A stretch of DNA of 64,000 nt from Candidatus Dechloromonas phosphoritropha (GCA_016722705.1 JADKGN010000004.1:1550001-1614000); one strand, 5' to 3'. Shown: positions 41,755-50,830, numbered from the stretch's first letter. The notes: generated by a model not told the origin, from the letters alone. Translations and numbers: made by a program.

Positions 41755-42248
41755 ACCCGTCGCCCCCAGGCCTGAGCGATCTGATCGCCAAAACGCTCGT
41801 CGCCCAAGGCGAAATTTCTATTCGTGGCCTGACGGATTGCATCCACCACGCCCGCTTCCAGCTCGCAGCGGAACAACTCCCGGTAGGCCGCCTGTCGATC
41901 TGTGCCGTCGGCCCCTGGCGCCCGGTAGAGCGGATGTGGCGTCACCCGCCCGCTCTCATCCCTCTGGGTATTGACGCGATAGCTCGACCAGCAATATTGC
42001 GCAGGGTGCCCGACTATCCCCACGCATCGGGTTCAGCTCGATGTAGCGGTGGCAGGCCAGCAGACAACTTTCCTCCTGCGTCAGGCAGGAGCTGAAGCGC
42101 CCCTCCCACAAGGTGCCGCATCGGCCATTGGTGCGATTTACGTGCTGCATATAGCGCTGCCCCAAAGCCTTCATCAGCGCGCCCACCCCTGCCGTGGTGG
42201 AAAGTGCAACGGGAAATCGGGGAGTATCACGCGGGGGCGGCGGGCCAT
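41755..42248 (-). pseudogene. REP-associated tyrosine transposase (RAYT), 5' part with deletion and frameshift
   Basis: From the ATG at 42248 the minus strand reads MARRPRVILPDFPLHF, the RAYT N-terminus, then jumps to a different frame at GVGALMKALGQRYMQHVNRT, FSSCLTQEESCLLACHRYIELNP, losing the central region with the HUH histidines and probably changing frame. A further one-base shift near 42015 leads to GHPAQYCWSSYRVN, PHPLYRAPGADGTDRQAAYR and ATNRNFALGDERFGDQIAQA. The gene is then cut by ISAs1 and finishes at 26120-26277. It was therefore damaged by at least three events and cannot be active. Confidence 0.85.
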
Positions 42249-42288
42249 CGGGATTCTCTGGCGCCGTGAACACCAATGTTTAGCTTGC

Positions 42289-42305
42289 AACCGTGGTGTG
42301 TCTCT
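42289..42305. repeat. REP-like repeat upstream of the RAYT gene
   Basis: AACCGTGGTGTGTCTCT is an inverted relative of GAGACCACGGTTTTC at 11311-11325 and of the repeat at 26179-26200. Together they place REP-like copies on both sides of the reconstructed RAYT gene. Confidence 0.5.
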
Positions 42306-42399
42306 AGTTTTTCCCGGTTTTCTGGGCGGAAAATCGCCATAATTGGCATGGAAACAAACCGTTACAAACGACTCTTGCGAAATCGGTTAAAATATCACG

Positions 42400-42822
42400 A
42401 TGAAACATGAGCAGAAGCCGAACGCCTTCGCTATTCCCGTCCGCGTCTATTACGAGGATACCGATGCCGGCGGCGTCGTCTATTACGCCAATTACCTGAA
42501 ATTCTTCGAGCGCTGCCGCACCGAATGGATGCGCCAGATCGGCCATGACCAGTCGCAACTGGCGTCCGATGCCGGCATCGTCTTCGTCGCGCGCAAGGCC
42601 GGTTGCGAGTACCTTAAGCCGGCACGCCTCGACGATCTGTTGACGGTCGGCCTTGAAGTCGAGCGACTGACCCGGGTTCGTGTCGTCTTCCGCCATCACG
42701 TCCGCCGCGGGGACGACGAGCTGGTCACCGGCGTCGTCGAGATCGCCTGTGTCGACGCCGTCAAGATGACGCCGGCTCCCATCCCCGAATTCCTGCACAG
42801 AAAACTGGAAGCAATGCAATGA
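42400..42822 (+). CDS. ybgC: Tol-Pal-associated acyl-CoA thioesterase YbgC
   Basis: A 140-residue hotdog-fold thioesterase. The catalytic region YYEDTDAGGVVYYANYLKFFE holds the active-site aspartate. YbgC acts on acyl-CoAs and interacts with lipid synthesis; it is the first gene of the Tol-Pal cluster in most proteobacteria. Its stop overlaps the tolQ ATG by four bases. TTGCGA and TAAAAT just upstream could be a sigma-70 promoter with a very short leader, but this is weak. Confidence 0.94.
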   Translation: MKHEQKPNAFAIPVRVYYEDTDAGGVVYYANYLKFFERCRTEWMRQIGHDQSQLASDAGIVFVARKAGCEYLKPARLDDLLTVGLEVERLTRVRVVFRHHVRRGDDELVTGVVEIACVDAVKMTPAPIPEFLHRKLEAMQ

Positions 42823-43496
42823 ACGTAACCCAGGATATCTCCATCCTTCACCTGATCCTCAACGCCAGCGCCGTCGTCCAGGCGGTCATGCTCCTGCTCG
42901 CCGGCGTCTCCTTCATGTCCTGGTACTACATCTTCATGAAGTGGTACACGGTCAAGCAGGCGCGTGCCAAAACCGAAACCTTCGAGCGCGATTTCTGGTC
43001 CGGCGGCGACCTCAACAATCTCTTTAACAGCGCGGTTAACGACCGCCACCACGCCGGCTCGATGGAACGCATCTTCGAGGCCGGCTTCCGCGAATTCGCC
43101 AAGCTCAAGGGGCAGGCAAATCTCGACTCCAAGGACGTCATCGACGGCGCGCGCCGCGCCATGCGCGCCACCTTTCAGCGCGAGATGGATGCGCTGGATG
43201 CGCATCTCGCCTTCCTCGCCTCGGTCGGCTCAGTGTCACCCTACGTCGGCCTGTTCGGCACCGTCTGGGGTATCATGCATTCCTTTCGCGGCCTCGCCAA
43301 TGTCGGCCAGGCGACGCTCTCTGCAGTAGCGCCAGGCATTGCCGAAGCGCTGGTCGCCACCGCCATCGGCCTCTTCGCGGCGATTCCCGCCGTCATCGCC
43401 TACAACCGTTTCGCCCATGACATCGACCGCCTGGCGACGCGCTACGAGTCGTTCATGGAAGAGTTTTCAAACATTCTCCAGCGGCAGATGCGTTAA
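42819..43496 (+). CDS. tolQ: TolQ, proton-channel subunit of the Tol-Pal system
   Basis: A 225-residue inner-membrane protein of the MotA/TolQ/ExbB family with three membrane helices: the first near residue 20-40 (VVQAVMLLLAGVSFMSWYYI), then SPYVGLFGTVWGIMHSF with the channel residues, and APGIAEALVATAIGLFAAIP. With TolR it uses the proton gradient to energise TolA, coordinating outer-membrane constriction in division. Confidence 0.96.
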   Translation: MNVTQDISILHLILNASAVVQAVMLLLAGVSFMSWYYIFMKWYTVKQARAKTETFERDFWSGGDLNNLFNSAVNDRHHAGSMERIFEAGFREFAKLKGQANLDSKDVIDGARRAMRATFQREMDALDAHLAFLASVGSVSPYVGLFGTVWGIMHSFRGLANVGQATLSAVAPGIAEALVATAIGLFAAIPAVIAYNRFAHDIDRLATRYESFMEEFSNILQRQMR

Positions 43497-43499
43497 GCC

Positions 43500-43910
43500 A
43501 TGCGCCAGCGCCGCCTCAAAAACGAAATCAACGTCGTCCCCTACATCGACGTCATGCTCGTGCTGCTCGTCATCTTCATGGTGACGGCGCCGATGATGAC
43601 CACCTCGACCATCGACGTGCCTTCGGTCGGCAAGGCCAATACCGTGCCGGCGGCACCGCTCGAAGTGGCGATCAAGGCCGACCAGAGCATGACGCTGATC
43701 GACCGCGCCGGAAATGGCAGGGAATTCCGCGTCGACCGCAGCGAACTGAAAACCCGTATCCTGGCGGCGCAGAAGAAGAATCCGGAGCAAGCGGTGCTGA
43801 TCGCCGGTGACAAGAACGTCAAGTATGAAGCGGTGTTGTCCGTCATGGATGAATTGCAGCGTGCCCAGGTCAAGAAAATCGGCCTTCTGGTGCAAACCAC
43901 CGGCAAATGA
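43500..43910 (+). CDS. tolR: TolR, ExbD-family Tol-Pal subunit
   Basis: A 136-residue protein with one membrane helix. The proton-carrying aspartate lies in NVVPYIDVMLVLLVIFMV. The periplasmic domain ends with VLSVMDELQRAQVKKIGLLV. It starts four bases after tolQ and overlaps tolA by four bases, so the operon is tightly coupled. Confidence 0.96.
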   Translation: MRQRRLKNEINVVPYIDVMLVLLVIFMVTAPMMTTSTIDVPSVGKANTVPAAPLEVAIKADQSMTLIDRAGNGREFRVDRSELKTRILAAQKKNPEQAVLIAGDKNVKYEAVLSVMDELQRAQVKKIGLLVQTTGK

Positions 43911-44863
43911 TTCTCGAACGACCCGAAGAGCCCGGCCGGAAATACGCGCTGACGTTCACCATCCTGGTGCACGTCGGTCTGCTGGCTTTCCTGTTCTTCG
44001 GCGTGCAGTGGAAGCGCAGCCAGCCGGATGTGGTCGAAGTCGAACTGTTTTCAAGCCGCCCGACACCTGCCGTTCAGGCAGCCCCACCGCCGCCGCGGCC
44101 GGAAGCGAAGCCCGAACCGAAACCTGAACCGAAGCCCGAGCCGAAGGTTGAGCCGAAACCCGAGCCGAAACCGGTGCCCAAGGCTGAGCCGAAGCCCGAA
44201 CCACCTCCGCCGAAGAAGCCGGATATCGCGATCAAGGAAGAGAAGAAGCCACCGAAGCCGGAGCCGAAGAAGCCGGAGCCCGAGCCCAAGCCCGAACCGA
44301 AGAAGTCCGAACCGAAGAAGCCCGAACCGAAGAAGCCCGAACCGAAGAAGCCGGAGCCCGAGCCCAAGCCTGAACCGAAGAAGCCCGAACCGAAGAAGTC
44401 GGAAACAAAGGCGGAGCCGAAGAAAACCGAGCCGGAGCCAAAGAAGGCCGAGCCCCGGGTGCCCGATTTCAGCAAGGAACTGGCCAGCGAAACGGCCCAA
44501 CTGAAGAGTCGTCCGAATGCGAGCGCGCAACAGATGGCCAGTGCCGCCGGCGCCGAGGCGGCGCAGCGGGCAGCGGCCAGCAAGCGCGGCATGGAAGAGT
44601 ATGCAGCCAAGATCCGCGTCAAGGTACGTGGCAATATCGTGTTGCCGCCCAACATCCAGGGAAACCCGGAAGCGATTTTTGGTGTCGAGCAATTACCTGG
44701 CGGCGAGATACTCAACATAAGGCTCAAACGCTCGAGCGGCAGTGCAGCCCTCGACTCGGCGATCGAGCGCGCCATCAAGAAATCCTCGCCACTGCCCGCC
44801 CCACCCGACCCCGCGTTGTTTCAGCGCACGCTGGAAATCAAATACAAGCCATTTGAAGAGTAG
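43907..44863 (+). CDS. tolA: TolA, periplasm-spanning Tol-Pal protein with PEPK repeats
   Basis: A 318-residue protein: one N-terminal membrane helix (LTFTILVHVGLLAFLFFGV), a long central region of Pro-Glu-Pro-Lys repeats (residues about 64-185), and a C-terminal TonB/TolA-type domain (IRVKVRGNIVLPPNIQGNPE onward). The central region replaces the alanine-rich helix II of enterobacterial TolA with an extended, proline-rich spacer, as in TonB. It links TolQR in the inner membrane to Pal and TolB. Bases 44101-44455 are internally repetitive and liable to slip or recombine. Confidence 0.95.
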   Translation: MILERPEEPGRKYALTFTILVHVGLLAFLFFGVQWKRSQPDVVEVELFSSRPTPAVQAAPPPPRPEAKPEPKPEPKPEPKVEPKPEPKPVPKAEPKPEPPPPKKPDIAIKEEKKPPKPEPKKPEPEPKPEPKKSEPKKPEPKKPEPKKPEPEPKPEPKKPEPKKSETKAEPKKTEPEPKKAEPRVPDFSKELASETAQLKSRPNASAQQMASAAGAEAAQRAAASKRGMEEYAAKIRVKVRGNIVLPPNIQGNPEAIFGVEQLPGGEILNIRLKRSSGSAALDSAIERAIKKSSPLPAPPDPALFQRTLEIKYKPFEE

Positions 44864-44880
44864 AATCTCGCGAATCCCTG

Positions 44881-46167
44881 ATGAAGATGACATCCATGCC
44901 CCAGATTTTCCACAAGATATTCGTTCTCCTGTCTCTGCTGGCCGCTACGCTGGCCCACGCACAGTTAACCGTCGAGATTACCGGCGCCGGCGCCAACCGG
45001 ATCCCGGTGGCGATCGCCAACTTCGCCGGCGATCCCGCCGCCACCCAGGTGGTCACTGCGACGATTCGCGCCGACCTCGAACGCAGCGGACTGTTCAAGC
45101 TGGTCGATCCGGCCGGTGCCACGCTCGACGAGAATGCGCAGATCAACTTCGCCGACTGGAAGAGTCGCGGCGCTGACGCGCTGGCGACCGGCAGCCTGGC
45201 GCGCGGCGCCAATGGGCGCATGGAAGCGCGCTTTCGCCTCTATGACACGCAAAAGCAGGTGGCGCTCGGGGGCGCCGTCTACGTGACAGGCAACGACCAG
45301 TTGCGCGCCGCCGGCCACCGCATCGCCGACTATATCTACGAAAAGCTGACCGGCGAGAAGGGCGTCTTCTCGACACGCATCGCCTATGTCGTCAAATCCG
45401 GCACCAAGTTCCGCCTGCAGATCGCCGATGCCGACGGGCAAGGCGCGGCAACTGCCCTGACTTCCAACGAGCCGATCATTTCGCCGGTCTGGTCGCCGGA
45501 CGGCTCACGGCTGGCGTATGTTTCATTCGAGAAGAAGAAGCCGGTAATCTACGTCCATTCGCTGGCTTCCGGCCAGCGTCAGGTGGTCGCCAATTTCAAG
45601 GGCTCGAACTCAGCTCCGGCGTGGTCGCCGGACGGTCGCCGCCTGGCTGTCGTTCTATCGAAAGACGGCAACTCGCAGATTTACTCGGTCAATCCCGACG
45701 GTACCGGCGTCCAGCGCCTGACACAATCGACCGGAATCGATACCGAGCCGCGCTACTCGCCGGACGGCGGCAGCATCTATTTCACCTCCGATCGCGGTGG
45801 CAGCCCACAGATCTACCGGATGAGCGCCAAAGGCGGTGACGTCCAGCGCATCAGCTTCGAAGGCAGCTACAACGTTTCGCCGCGGCCGTCACCCGACGGC
45901 AAGAGCCTTGCCTTCATCAGCCGCCGCGACGGTCGCTTCCAGCTTGCCGTGATGGACCTGGCCAGCAAACAGGTGCAAGTGCTGACAGATTCAAACAAAG
46001 ACGAATCCCCGAGTTTCGCCCCCAACAGCCGCATGATTCTGTTCGCCACCGAAATCGGCGGACGCGGCGTCCTCTCGGCTGTTTCCAGCGACGGCCGGAT
46101 CAAGCAACGCCTCTCGATCGCGGCCGGTGACGTCCGCGAGCCGGCCTGGGGCTCTTTCACTCAATAA
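44881..46167 (+). CDS. tolB: TolB, periplasmic beta-propeller of Tol-Pal
   Basis: A 428-residue secreted protein. The signal peptide (about residues 1-27, ending LAATLAHAQ) is followed by the N-terminal domain (LTVEITGAGANRIPVAIANF) and a six-bladed propeller of WSPDG/YSPDG repeats (SPVWSPDGSRLAYVS, APAWSPDGRRLAVVL, EPRYSPDGGSIYFTS). It binds Pal and TolA. An alternative start at 44896 would shorten the signal. It is complete. Confidence 0.96.
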   Translation: MKMTSMPQIFHKIFVLLSLLAATLAHAQLTVEITGAGANRIPVAIANFAGDPAATQVVTATIRADLERSGLFKLVDPAGATLDENAQINFADWKSRGADALATGSLARGANGRMEARFRLYDTQKQVALGGAVYVTGNDQLRAAGHRIADYIYEKLTGEKGVFSTRIAYVVKSGTKFRLQIADADGQGAATALTSNEPIISPVWSPDGSRLAYVSFEKKKPVIYVHSLASGQRQVVANFKGSNSAPAWSPDGRRLAVVLSKDGNSQIYSVNPDGTGVQRLTQSTGIDTEPRYSPDGGSIYFTSDRGGSPQIYRMSAKGGDVQRISFEGSYNVSPRPSPDGKSLAFISRRDGRFQLAVMDLASKQVQVLTDSNKDESPSFAPNSRMILFATEIGGRGVLSAVSSDGRIKQRLSIAAGDVREPAWGSFTQ

Positions 46168-46185
46168 CCCTCAACGGAGAAACCC

Positions 46186-46722
46186 ATGAAAAAACTTCTT
46201 ATTCCTGCCCTGTTGGCCGCCCTGATTGTCGGTTGCAGTTCCACCCCGGTCGATGAGAATTCAGGCGCGCCAGTCGACTCGCGCAGCGGCTCCGGTGTCG
46301 CGCCGGTCACCGCCGGCGGTCTCGACTCACGCGGCTTGCCGCACGAACTGACCGACCCCAAGAGCACGCTGTCGCAACGCAGCATCTACTTCGACCTCGA
46401 CAAGTACGAGGTCAAGGACGAGTACCGCGACTTGGTCGCCGCCCACGCCAAGTACCTCGTCACCAACAAGGGCTTCAAGGTCCTGATCCAGGGCAACACC
46501 GACGAGCGCGGCAGCCGCGAGTACAACCTGTCGCTCGGCCAGAAGCGTTCCGACGCGGTCAAGCGTTCGCTGACGTTGCTCGGCGCCAAGGAAGATCAGG
46601 TCGAGTCGGTCAGCCTTGGCGAAGAAAAACCGAAGAATCCGGGCCATGATGAGTCCGCCTGGACCGAGAACCGCCGCGCCGACATCCTTTACAAGGCACC
46701 TGACGGCCGCGGCGAGTTCTAG
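46186..46722 (+). CDS. pal: Pal, peptidoglycan-associated outer-membrane lipoprotein
   Basis: A 178-residue lipoprotein: signal with lipobox LIVGC at cysteine 17, a flexible linker, and an OmpA-like domain (SIYFDLDKYEVKDEYRDLV, GNTDERGSREYNLSLGQKR) that binds diaminopimelate in peptidoglycan. It is anchored in the outer membrane and contacts TolB and TolA. GGAGAAACCC precedes the ATG. Confidence 0.97.
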   Translation: MKKLLIPALLAALIVGCSSTPVDENSGAPVDSRSGSGVAPVTAGGLDSRGLPHELTDPKSTLSQRSIYFDLDKYEVKDEYRDLVAAHAKYLVTNKGFKVLIQGNTDERGSREYNLSLGQKRSDAVKRSLTLLGAKEDQVESVSLGEEKPKNPGHDESAWTENRRADILYKAPDGRGEF

Positions 46723-46724
46723 GC

Positions 46725-47468
46725 ATGCGCCTCGCACGCATCGCCCTGCTCATCGCTGCCCTGGGTACCGGCCATGCCCAAGCGGGCGTGTTTGACGACG
46801 ATGAGGCGCGGCGCCAGATCAAGGATCTCGCCATAATGACCGAGGCGCGCGTCGACCAGCAGGGCAAGGCGCAGCTCGACCTGGCCAACCAGTTGCAGCG
46901 TCAGTCGGAAGAGATTGCCCGTCTGCGCGGCCAGGTCGAAACGCTGACCTACGAATTGGAAACCGCCAAGAAGCGGCAGCAGGATTTCTATCTTGACCTC
47001 GACACCCGCCTGCGCAAGTTCGAGCCGCAGGCGGGCGGCGGCAGCGCTGCGGTCGACCCGGCCAGCGCGGCAAATCCCCCCGCCGCAGTCGATCCGGGCC
47101 GCGAAAGCAAGGAGTACGAAGCAGCTTTGAACCAGTTCAAGGCGGCCAAGTACAAGGAGGCGGCCTGGGCCTTCTCGGCCTTCGTCAAAAAGTACCCGGA
47201 CAGCACGCTGGCCCCGAATGCCCAGTTCTGGCTCGGCAATGCCTGGATCGCCCAGCGCAACTGTACCAAAGCGATCGAGGCGCACAGCGTGGTCACGACC
47301 AAGCATGCCGACAGCCCGAAGGCGCCGGATTCCTGGCTGGCGATGGCCAATTGCCAGCAGGAAATGGGCAACCCGACGGCAGCCAGGCGCTCGCTGGAAA
47401 CCGTGGTCACCAAGTACCCAAATTCGCAGGCCGCCGATACTGCTCGAGATCGCCTGAAGAAGAAGTAG
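46725..47468 (+). CDS. cpoB: CpoB (YbgF), TPR cell-division coordinator
   Basis: A 247-residue periplasmic protein with signal peptide (MRLARIALLIAALGTGHAQA), an N-terminal coiled coil (RQSEEIARLRGQVETLTYEL) that trimerises in homologues, and C-terminal TPR repeats (YEAALNQFKAAKYKEAAWAF, AQFWLGNAWIAQRNCTKAIE). CpoB links Tol-Pal to peptidoglycan synthesis in division. It starts two bases after pal and directly abuts queE. Confidence 0.93.
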   Translation: MRLARIALLIAALGTGHAQAGVFDDDEARRQIKDLAIMTEARVDQQGKAQLDLANQLQRQSEEIARLRGQVETLTYELETAKKRQQDFYLDLDTRLRKFEPQAGGGSAAVDPASAANPPAAVDPGRESKEYEAALNQFKAAKYKEAAWAFSAFVKKYPDSTLAPNAQFWLGNAWIAQRNCTKAIEAHSVVTTKHADSPKAPDSWLAMANCQQEMGNPTAARRSLETVVTKYPNSQAADTARDRLKKK

Positions 47469-48107
47469 TTGGCGTTGCGCCTTACCGAGATCTTCTTCTC
47501 GCTTCAGGGAGAAGCTTCGCGTGCCGGTCTGCCGACGGTGTTCGTGCGGCTGACCGGCTGCCCGCTGCGCTGCGTCTGGTGCGACACCGCCTACAGCTTC
47601 ACCGGCGGCGAACCAGCGACAATCGGCTCGATACTGGCCGAGGTTGCGAAGTATCCGGTCCGTCAGGTCTGTGTTACAGGCGGTGAGCCGCTGGCGCAGA
47701 AGGAATGCCTGCCCCTGCTGACGGCACTGTGCGATGCCGGCTACGAAGTTTCGCTGGAAACCTCGGGCGCGCTCGACATCGCCGGGGTCGATCCACGCGT
47801 TGCGCGAATCATGGATCTCAAGGCGCCGGGCTCCGACGAATGCGCCAAAAATCGCTGGGAAAACCTCGAACTGCTGACCTACAGCGATGAAATCAAAATC
47901 GTCATCGCCTCGCGCAACGACTACGAATGGGCCCGCGAGCGCTTGCGCGAGCACCGCCTCGACAGCCATTGTCCGGTGCTGCTTTCACCGGCACAGGGCC
48001 TGGTCGATCCGCGGTCGCTCGCCGAGTGGATTCTCGCCGACGGCCTCAATGTCCGTTTTCAGATGCAATTGCACAAGTTGCTGTGGGGCAACACAAGGAG
48101 CAGGTAG
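47469..48107 (+). CDS. queE: 7-carboxy-7-deazaguanine synthase QueE
   Basis: A 212-residue radical SAM enzyme that converts 6-carboxytetrahydropterin to 7-carboxy-7-deazaguanine in the queuosine/preQ0 pathway. The cluster motif CPLRCVWCDTAYSF (Cx3Cx2C) is present, followed by VTGGEPLAQKECLPLL. The start is a TTG immediately after the cpoB stop; the next in-frame start would cut conserved EIFFSLQGE residues, so TTG is accepted. queC follows 4.6 kb later. Confidence 0.94.
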   Translation: MALRLTEIFFSLQGEASRAGLPTVFVRLTGCPLRCVWCDTAYSFTGGEPATIGSILAEVAKYPVRQVCVTGGEPLAQKECLPLLTALCDAGYEVSLETSGALDIAGVDPRVARIMDLKAPGSDECAKNRWENLELLTYSDEIKIVIASRNDYEWARERLREHRLDSHCPVLLSPAQGLVDPRSLAEWILADGLNVRFQMQLHKLLWGNTRSR

Positions 48108-48180
48108 ACTTCACCCAGTCAAGTCCATGAAACTTGTTCCGCTTTCGCCCTTCCGGCCCGCGTCCAGATGAGGTCAAACG

Positions 48181-48834
48181 ATGAAACATCCGCGCAAGAA
48201 CATCCCACCTCAAGTGCTCCCGCTGCTCGTCTTCGTTGCCGTGATCGCAGGCTGCGCGACGACCGAGATGACTGCGCAGTGGAAGGATCCCGCCTTCGGT
48301 GGCACGCTTGCGGGAAGTCGCATGCTCGTTCTTTGTCAGGCAGGCGACGACACGCTCAGACGAGTCTGTGAAGATCAGTGGGCGACCCGTCTTGCAGCGC
48401 ACGGTGTCGCCGGGATACGTAGCTATTCGCTCCCGGGGTTTCCGCCGGGCGGGGCGGCCAACCCTGAAGAGATGGCGATGGCGGGCCGAGAGAACGGCGC
48501 ATCGGCAGTTGCCAGCACCCAGCTCAGGCTCAGCGACTTCGCCGTGGTCAATCCCGGACCGCAGGTCGGTTTCGGGCTTGGTGGCGGCAGCGGCGGAGGC
48601 TATCGCGGGGGAGGTTTCAGCGTCGGCGGCATCGGGCTGTCGTTTCCCGTCGGCGGGGCAACCACCACGCGCAGCCTGGGTTCCAGTACCTCGCTGGTCG
48701 ACCTGGCAAGCGGCGCGGTCATCTGGTCGGGCAACGCGACCACATCGACATCTGCCGGCGACCTGACAGCGCAAGTGGCCGCGCTCACCGAGGTCGCCAT
48801 CGAGGCTCTGCAGAAGGCGGGGTTGATCCACTGA
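48181..48834 (+). CDS. Putative lipoprotein, glycine-rich
   Basis: A 217-residue protein with a lipoprotein signal (VAVIAGCATTEMTAQWKD; cysteine at residue 25). The region TTEMTAQWKDPAFGG resembles the start of DUF4136-like lipoproteins. A glycine-rich stretch (VGFGLGGGSGGGYRGGG) lies near residue 125, and the C-terminus is helical (AQVAALTEVAIEALQKAGLI). It probably sits in the outer membrane. It is convergent with the decayed liv operon, 28 bases from livF. Function unknown. Confidence 0.72.
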   Translation: MKHPRKNIPPQVLPLLVFVAVIAGCATTEMTAQWKDPAFGGTLAGSRMLVLCQAGDDTLRRVCEDQWATRLAAHGVAGIRSYSLPGFPPGGAANPEEMAMAGRENGASAVASTQLRLSDFAVVNPGPQVGFGLGGGSGGGYRGGGFSVGGIGLSFPVGGATTTRSLGSSTSLVDLASGAVIWSGNATTSTSAGDLTAQVAALTEVAIEALQKAGLIH

Positions 48835-48862
48835 TCCGCACTGCCCGCACAACCGCAACTTT

Positions 48863-49573
48863 TCAGATGCCCAGATAGCGGTGCCAGATGCCGTGGTCGG
48901 CCGCCAGCTCGGCCGACGTGCCCCGCCAGACGAGGCGGCCGCGCTCGATCAGGGTCTGGCAGTCGGCCAGCGCGATCAACTTGTCGACGTATTTGTCGAC
49001 GATCAGGATGCTTTGCCCCTCTGCCCGCAGGCGGGCGAAGCAGCCCCAGATTTCCGCGCGCACCAGCGGCGCCAAGCCTTCGCTCGCTTCGTCGAGGATC
49101 AGCAGGCGCGGGTTGGTAACCAGCGCGCGATCGATGGCGAGCATCTGCTGTTCGCCGCCGGAAACCTGGTTGCCGAGATTTCTCTGGCGTTCGTGCAGGC
49201 GCGAAAAAAGCTCGTAGACGCGGGCAGGCGTCCACGATGTCACGGCACGCCGGCGATTGGCAAAAAACGCCAGAAAATGCTCGTCGACCGTAAGATTCGG
49301 AAAACACTGGCGCCCTTCCGGCACCAGCGCGATCCCGGCGCGGCCGATGCGGTCCGGCCGCCAGCCGTCGATGCGCTCGCCGGCAAAGCGGATGCTCCCG
49401 CCACACACCGGCTGCAACCCGCAAATGGCGCGCAGCGTGGTCGTCTTGCCCATGCCGTTACGCCCGAGCAGGGTCGCCGCTTCGCCCTCGGCCAGCACCA
49501 GATCGAGACCGAACAGCACCTGGCTCTGGCCATAGGCAACTTCCAGTCCGCTGATTTCGAGCAATCCGCTCAT
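48863..49573 (-). CDS. livF: LivF-like branched-chain amino acid ABC transporter ATPase
   Basis: A 236-residue ABC ATPase: Walker A LLGRNGMGKTTTLR, signature VSGGEQQMLAIDRAL, Walker B LLILDEASEGLAP. It overlaps livG by four bases and ends the livKHMGF-type operon. It is the only member with no visible break, though the usual GRAL after the signature is DRAL and other positions drift, which fits relaxed selection. With the permeases broken it is unlikely to function here. Confidence 0.87.
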   Translation of the reverse strand: MSGLLEISGLEVAYGQSQVLFGLDLVLAEGEAATLLGRNGMGKTTTLRAICGLQPVCGGSIRFAGERIDGWRPDRIGRAGIALVPEGRQCFPNLTVDEHFLAFFANRRRAVTSWTPARVYELFSRLHERQRNLGNQVSGGEQQMLAIDRALVTNPRLLILDEASEGLAPLVRAEIWGCFARLRAEGQSILIVDKYVDKLIALADCQTLIERGRLVWRGTSAELAADHGIWHRYLGI

Positions 49574-49890
49574 GCGCCGTCGCTCAGGTAGGCACGGCGC
49601 ACCTCAGGATCGGCGCGCACTTCATCCGGCGTTCCGGTAGCGATCAGGCAGCCATCGACCAGCACCGAAATGCTGTCGGCGAGGCGGAATATGGCGTCCA
49701 TGTCGTGCTCGACGAGCAGGATCGTCACGTGGCGGGCAAGATGTTCGATCAGTTTGACCATGCACGCCGACTCCTCAAGCCCAGTGCCGGCCATCGGCTC
49801 GTCGAGCAGCAGCAACTGTGGCCGGGTGGCCAGCGCCATCGCCAGTTCGAGCGCGCGCTGCTCGCGGACGGCGAGCAGCGCCTCAGGCAT
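49570..49890 (-). pseudogene. livG: LivG-like ABC ATPase with a large internal deletion
   Basis: The native start survives: ATG at 49890 overlaps the livM stop (GATGCCTGA) and gives MPEALLAV. The next residues, REQRALELAMALATRPQLLL, already belong to the region after the ABC signature, so about 135-150 codons including Walker A and most of the signature are missing, in frame. Walker B (LLLLDEPMAG) and the VEHDMDAIF switch remain. The 106-residue product cannot bind ATP normally. Confidence 0.85.
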
Positions 49891-50830
49891 CGCGTTTTCC
49901 GAACAGCGCTGCGACCCCGCGCGGGGCAAACAGCACGATGCCGATCAGCATCAGGCCGAGACCAATGTGCCAGTGCGGCGTAAAGCCGACCAGCACCTCT
50001 TCGAGCGTCAGCAGCACGACGGCGCCGACCACGCCGCCATACAGATAGCCGACGCCGCCGATGATGACCATAACCAGCAGCGTGCCCGACTGCATTCACT
50101 GCAGCACGTTGGGGCTGGCCAGTCCGGTCAAGTTGGCCAGCAGGGCGCCGGCCAGCCCGGCAAGGGCGCCGCCGAGCGCGAAACAGACAAGGCGGTAGCG
50201 AAACACCGGATAGCCGAGCCCTTCCATGCGCGACTCGTTCTCGCGAATAGCCTGAATAGTGTGCCCGAAGCGGGCATCGGCCAACCGCCTGAGAAAGATC
50301 AGGGCCAGCGCCAGACAGCCGAGCGCTGCGTAAAACAACGCGCTGTCGCCACTCAGACTGAACCCGGCCAGCGTCATGCGGCCGGCCAGCGGCAGGCCGT
50401 CGTCACCACCGAGGGCGCGTGCCGAGATGAACAGGTAATAAATCATCTGGGCAAAGGCCAGCGTGATCATGATGAAATAGACGCCGCGCGTGCGTAGGCT
50501 GAGGGCACCGACGAGCAGCGCCAGCAATCCGGCGAGGATCATCGCCAGCGGAAAGGCGATCAGCGCCTCGCTGATTCCATTGCTCATGCAAAACGCCGCG
50601 ACATAGGCGCCGGCGCCGAAAAATGTCGCGTGACCGAGCGAGAACATGCCGCCGAAACCGAGCACCAGATTGAGGCTGGTGGCGGCCAGCGCAAAGATCA
50701 GGACGCGCGTCGCGAAGCCGATGTAGAACTCCTGGCCCGCTGCATTCAGCGCATAGGGCATGGCGACGAGCGCCAGCAACAGTCCGAGCGCAACCGGTTT
50801 CTGATAGGGAGCAGAGCGGTAGAAGGCCAT
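49883..50830 (-). pseudogene. livM: LivM-like permease with an in-frame stop codon
   Basis: From ATG 50830 (MAFYRSAPYQKPVALGL) the frame is a typical LivM permease with about nine membrane segments, e.g. NLVLGFGGMFSLGHATFFG. It stops at TGA 50098-50096 after SPNVLQ and resumes at once in the same frame with MQSGTLLVMVIIGGVGYLYG to 49883. Homologues have tryptophan at this place (TGG to TGA). The start overlaps the livH stop as TGATG. Confidence 0.88.

Noticed and set aside
44051..44778. Arginine/leucine-rich or glycine/phenylalanine-rich frames opposite tolA repeats
   Set aside because: They are produced by the repetitive PEPK codons read in other frames.
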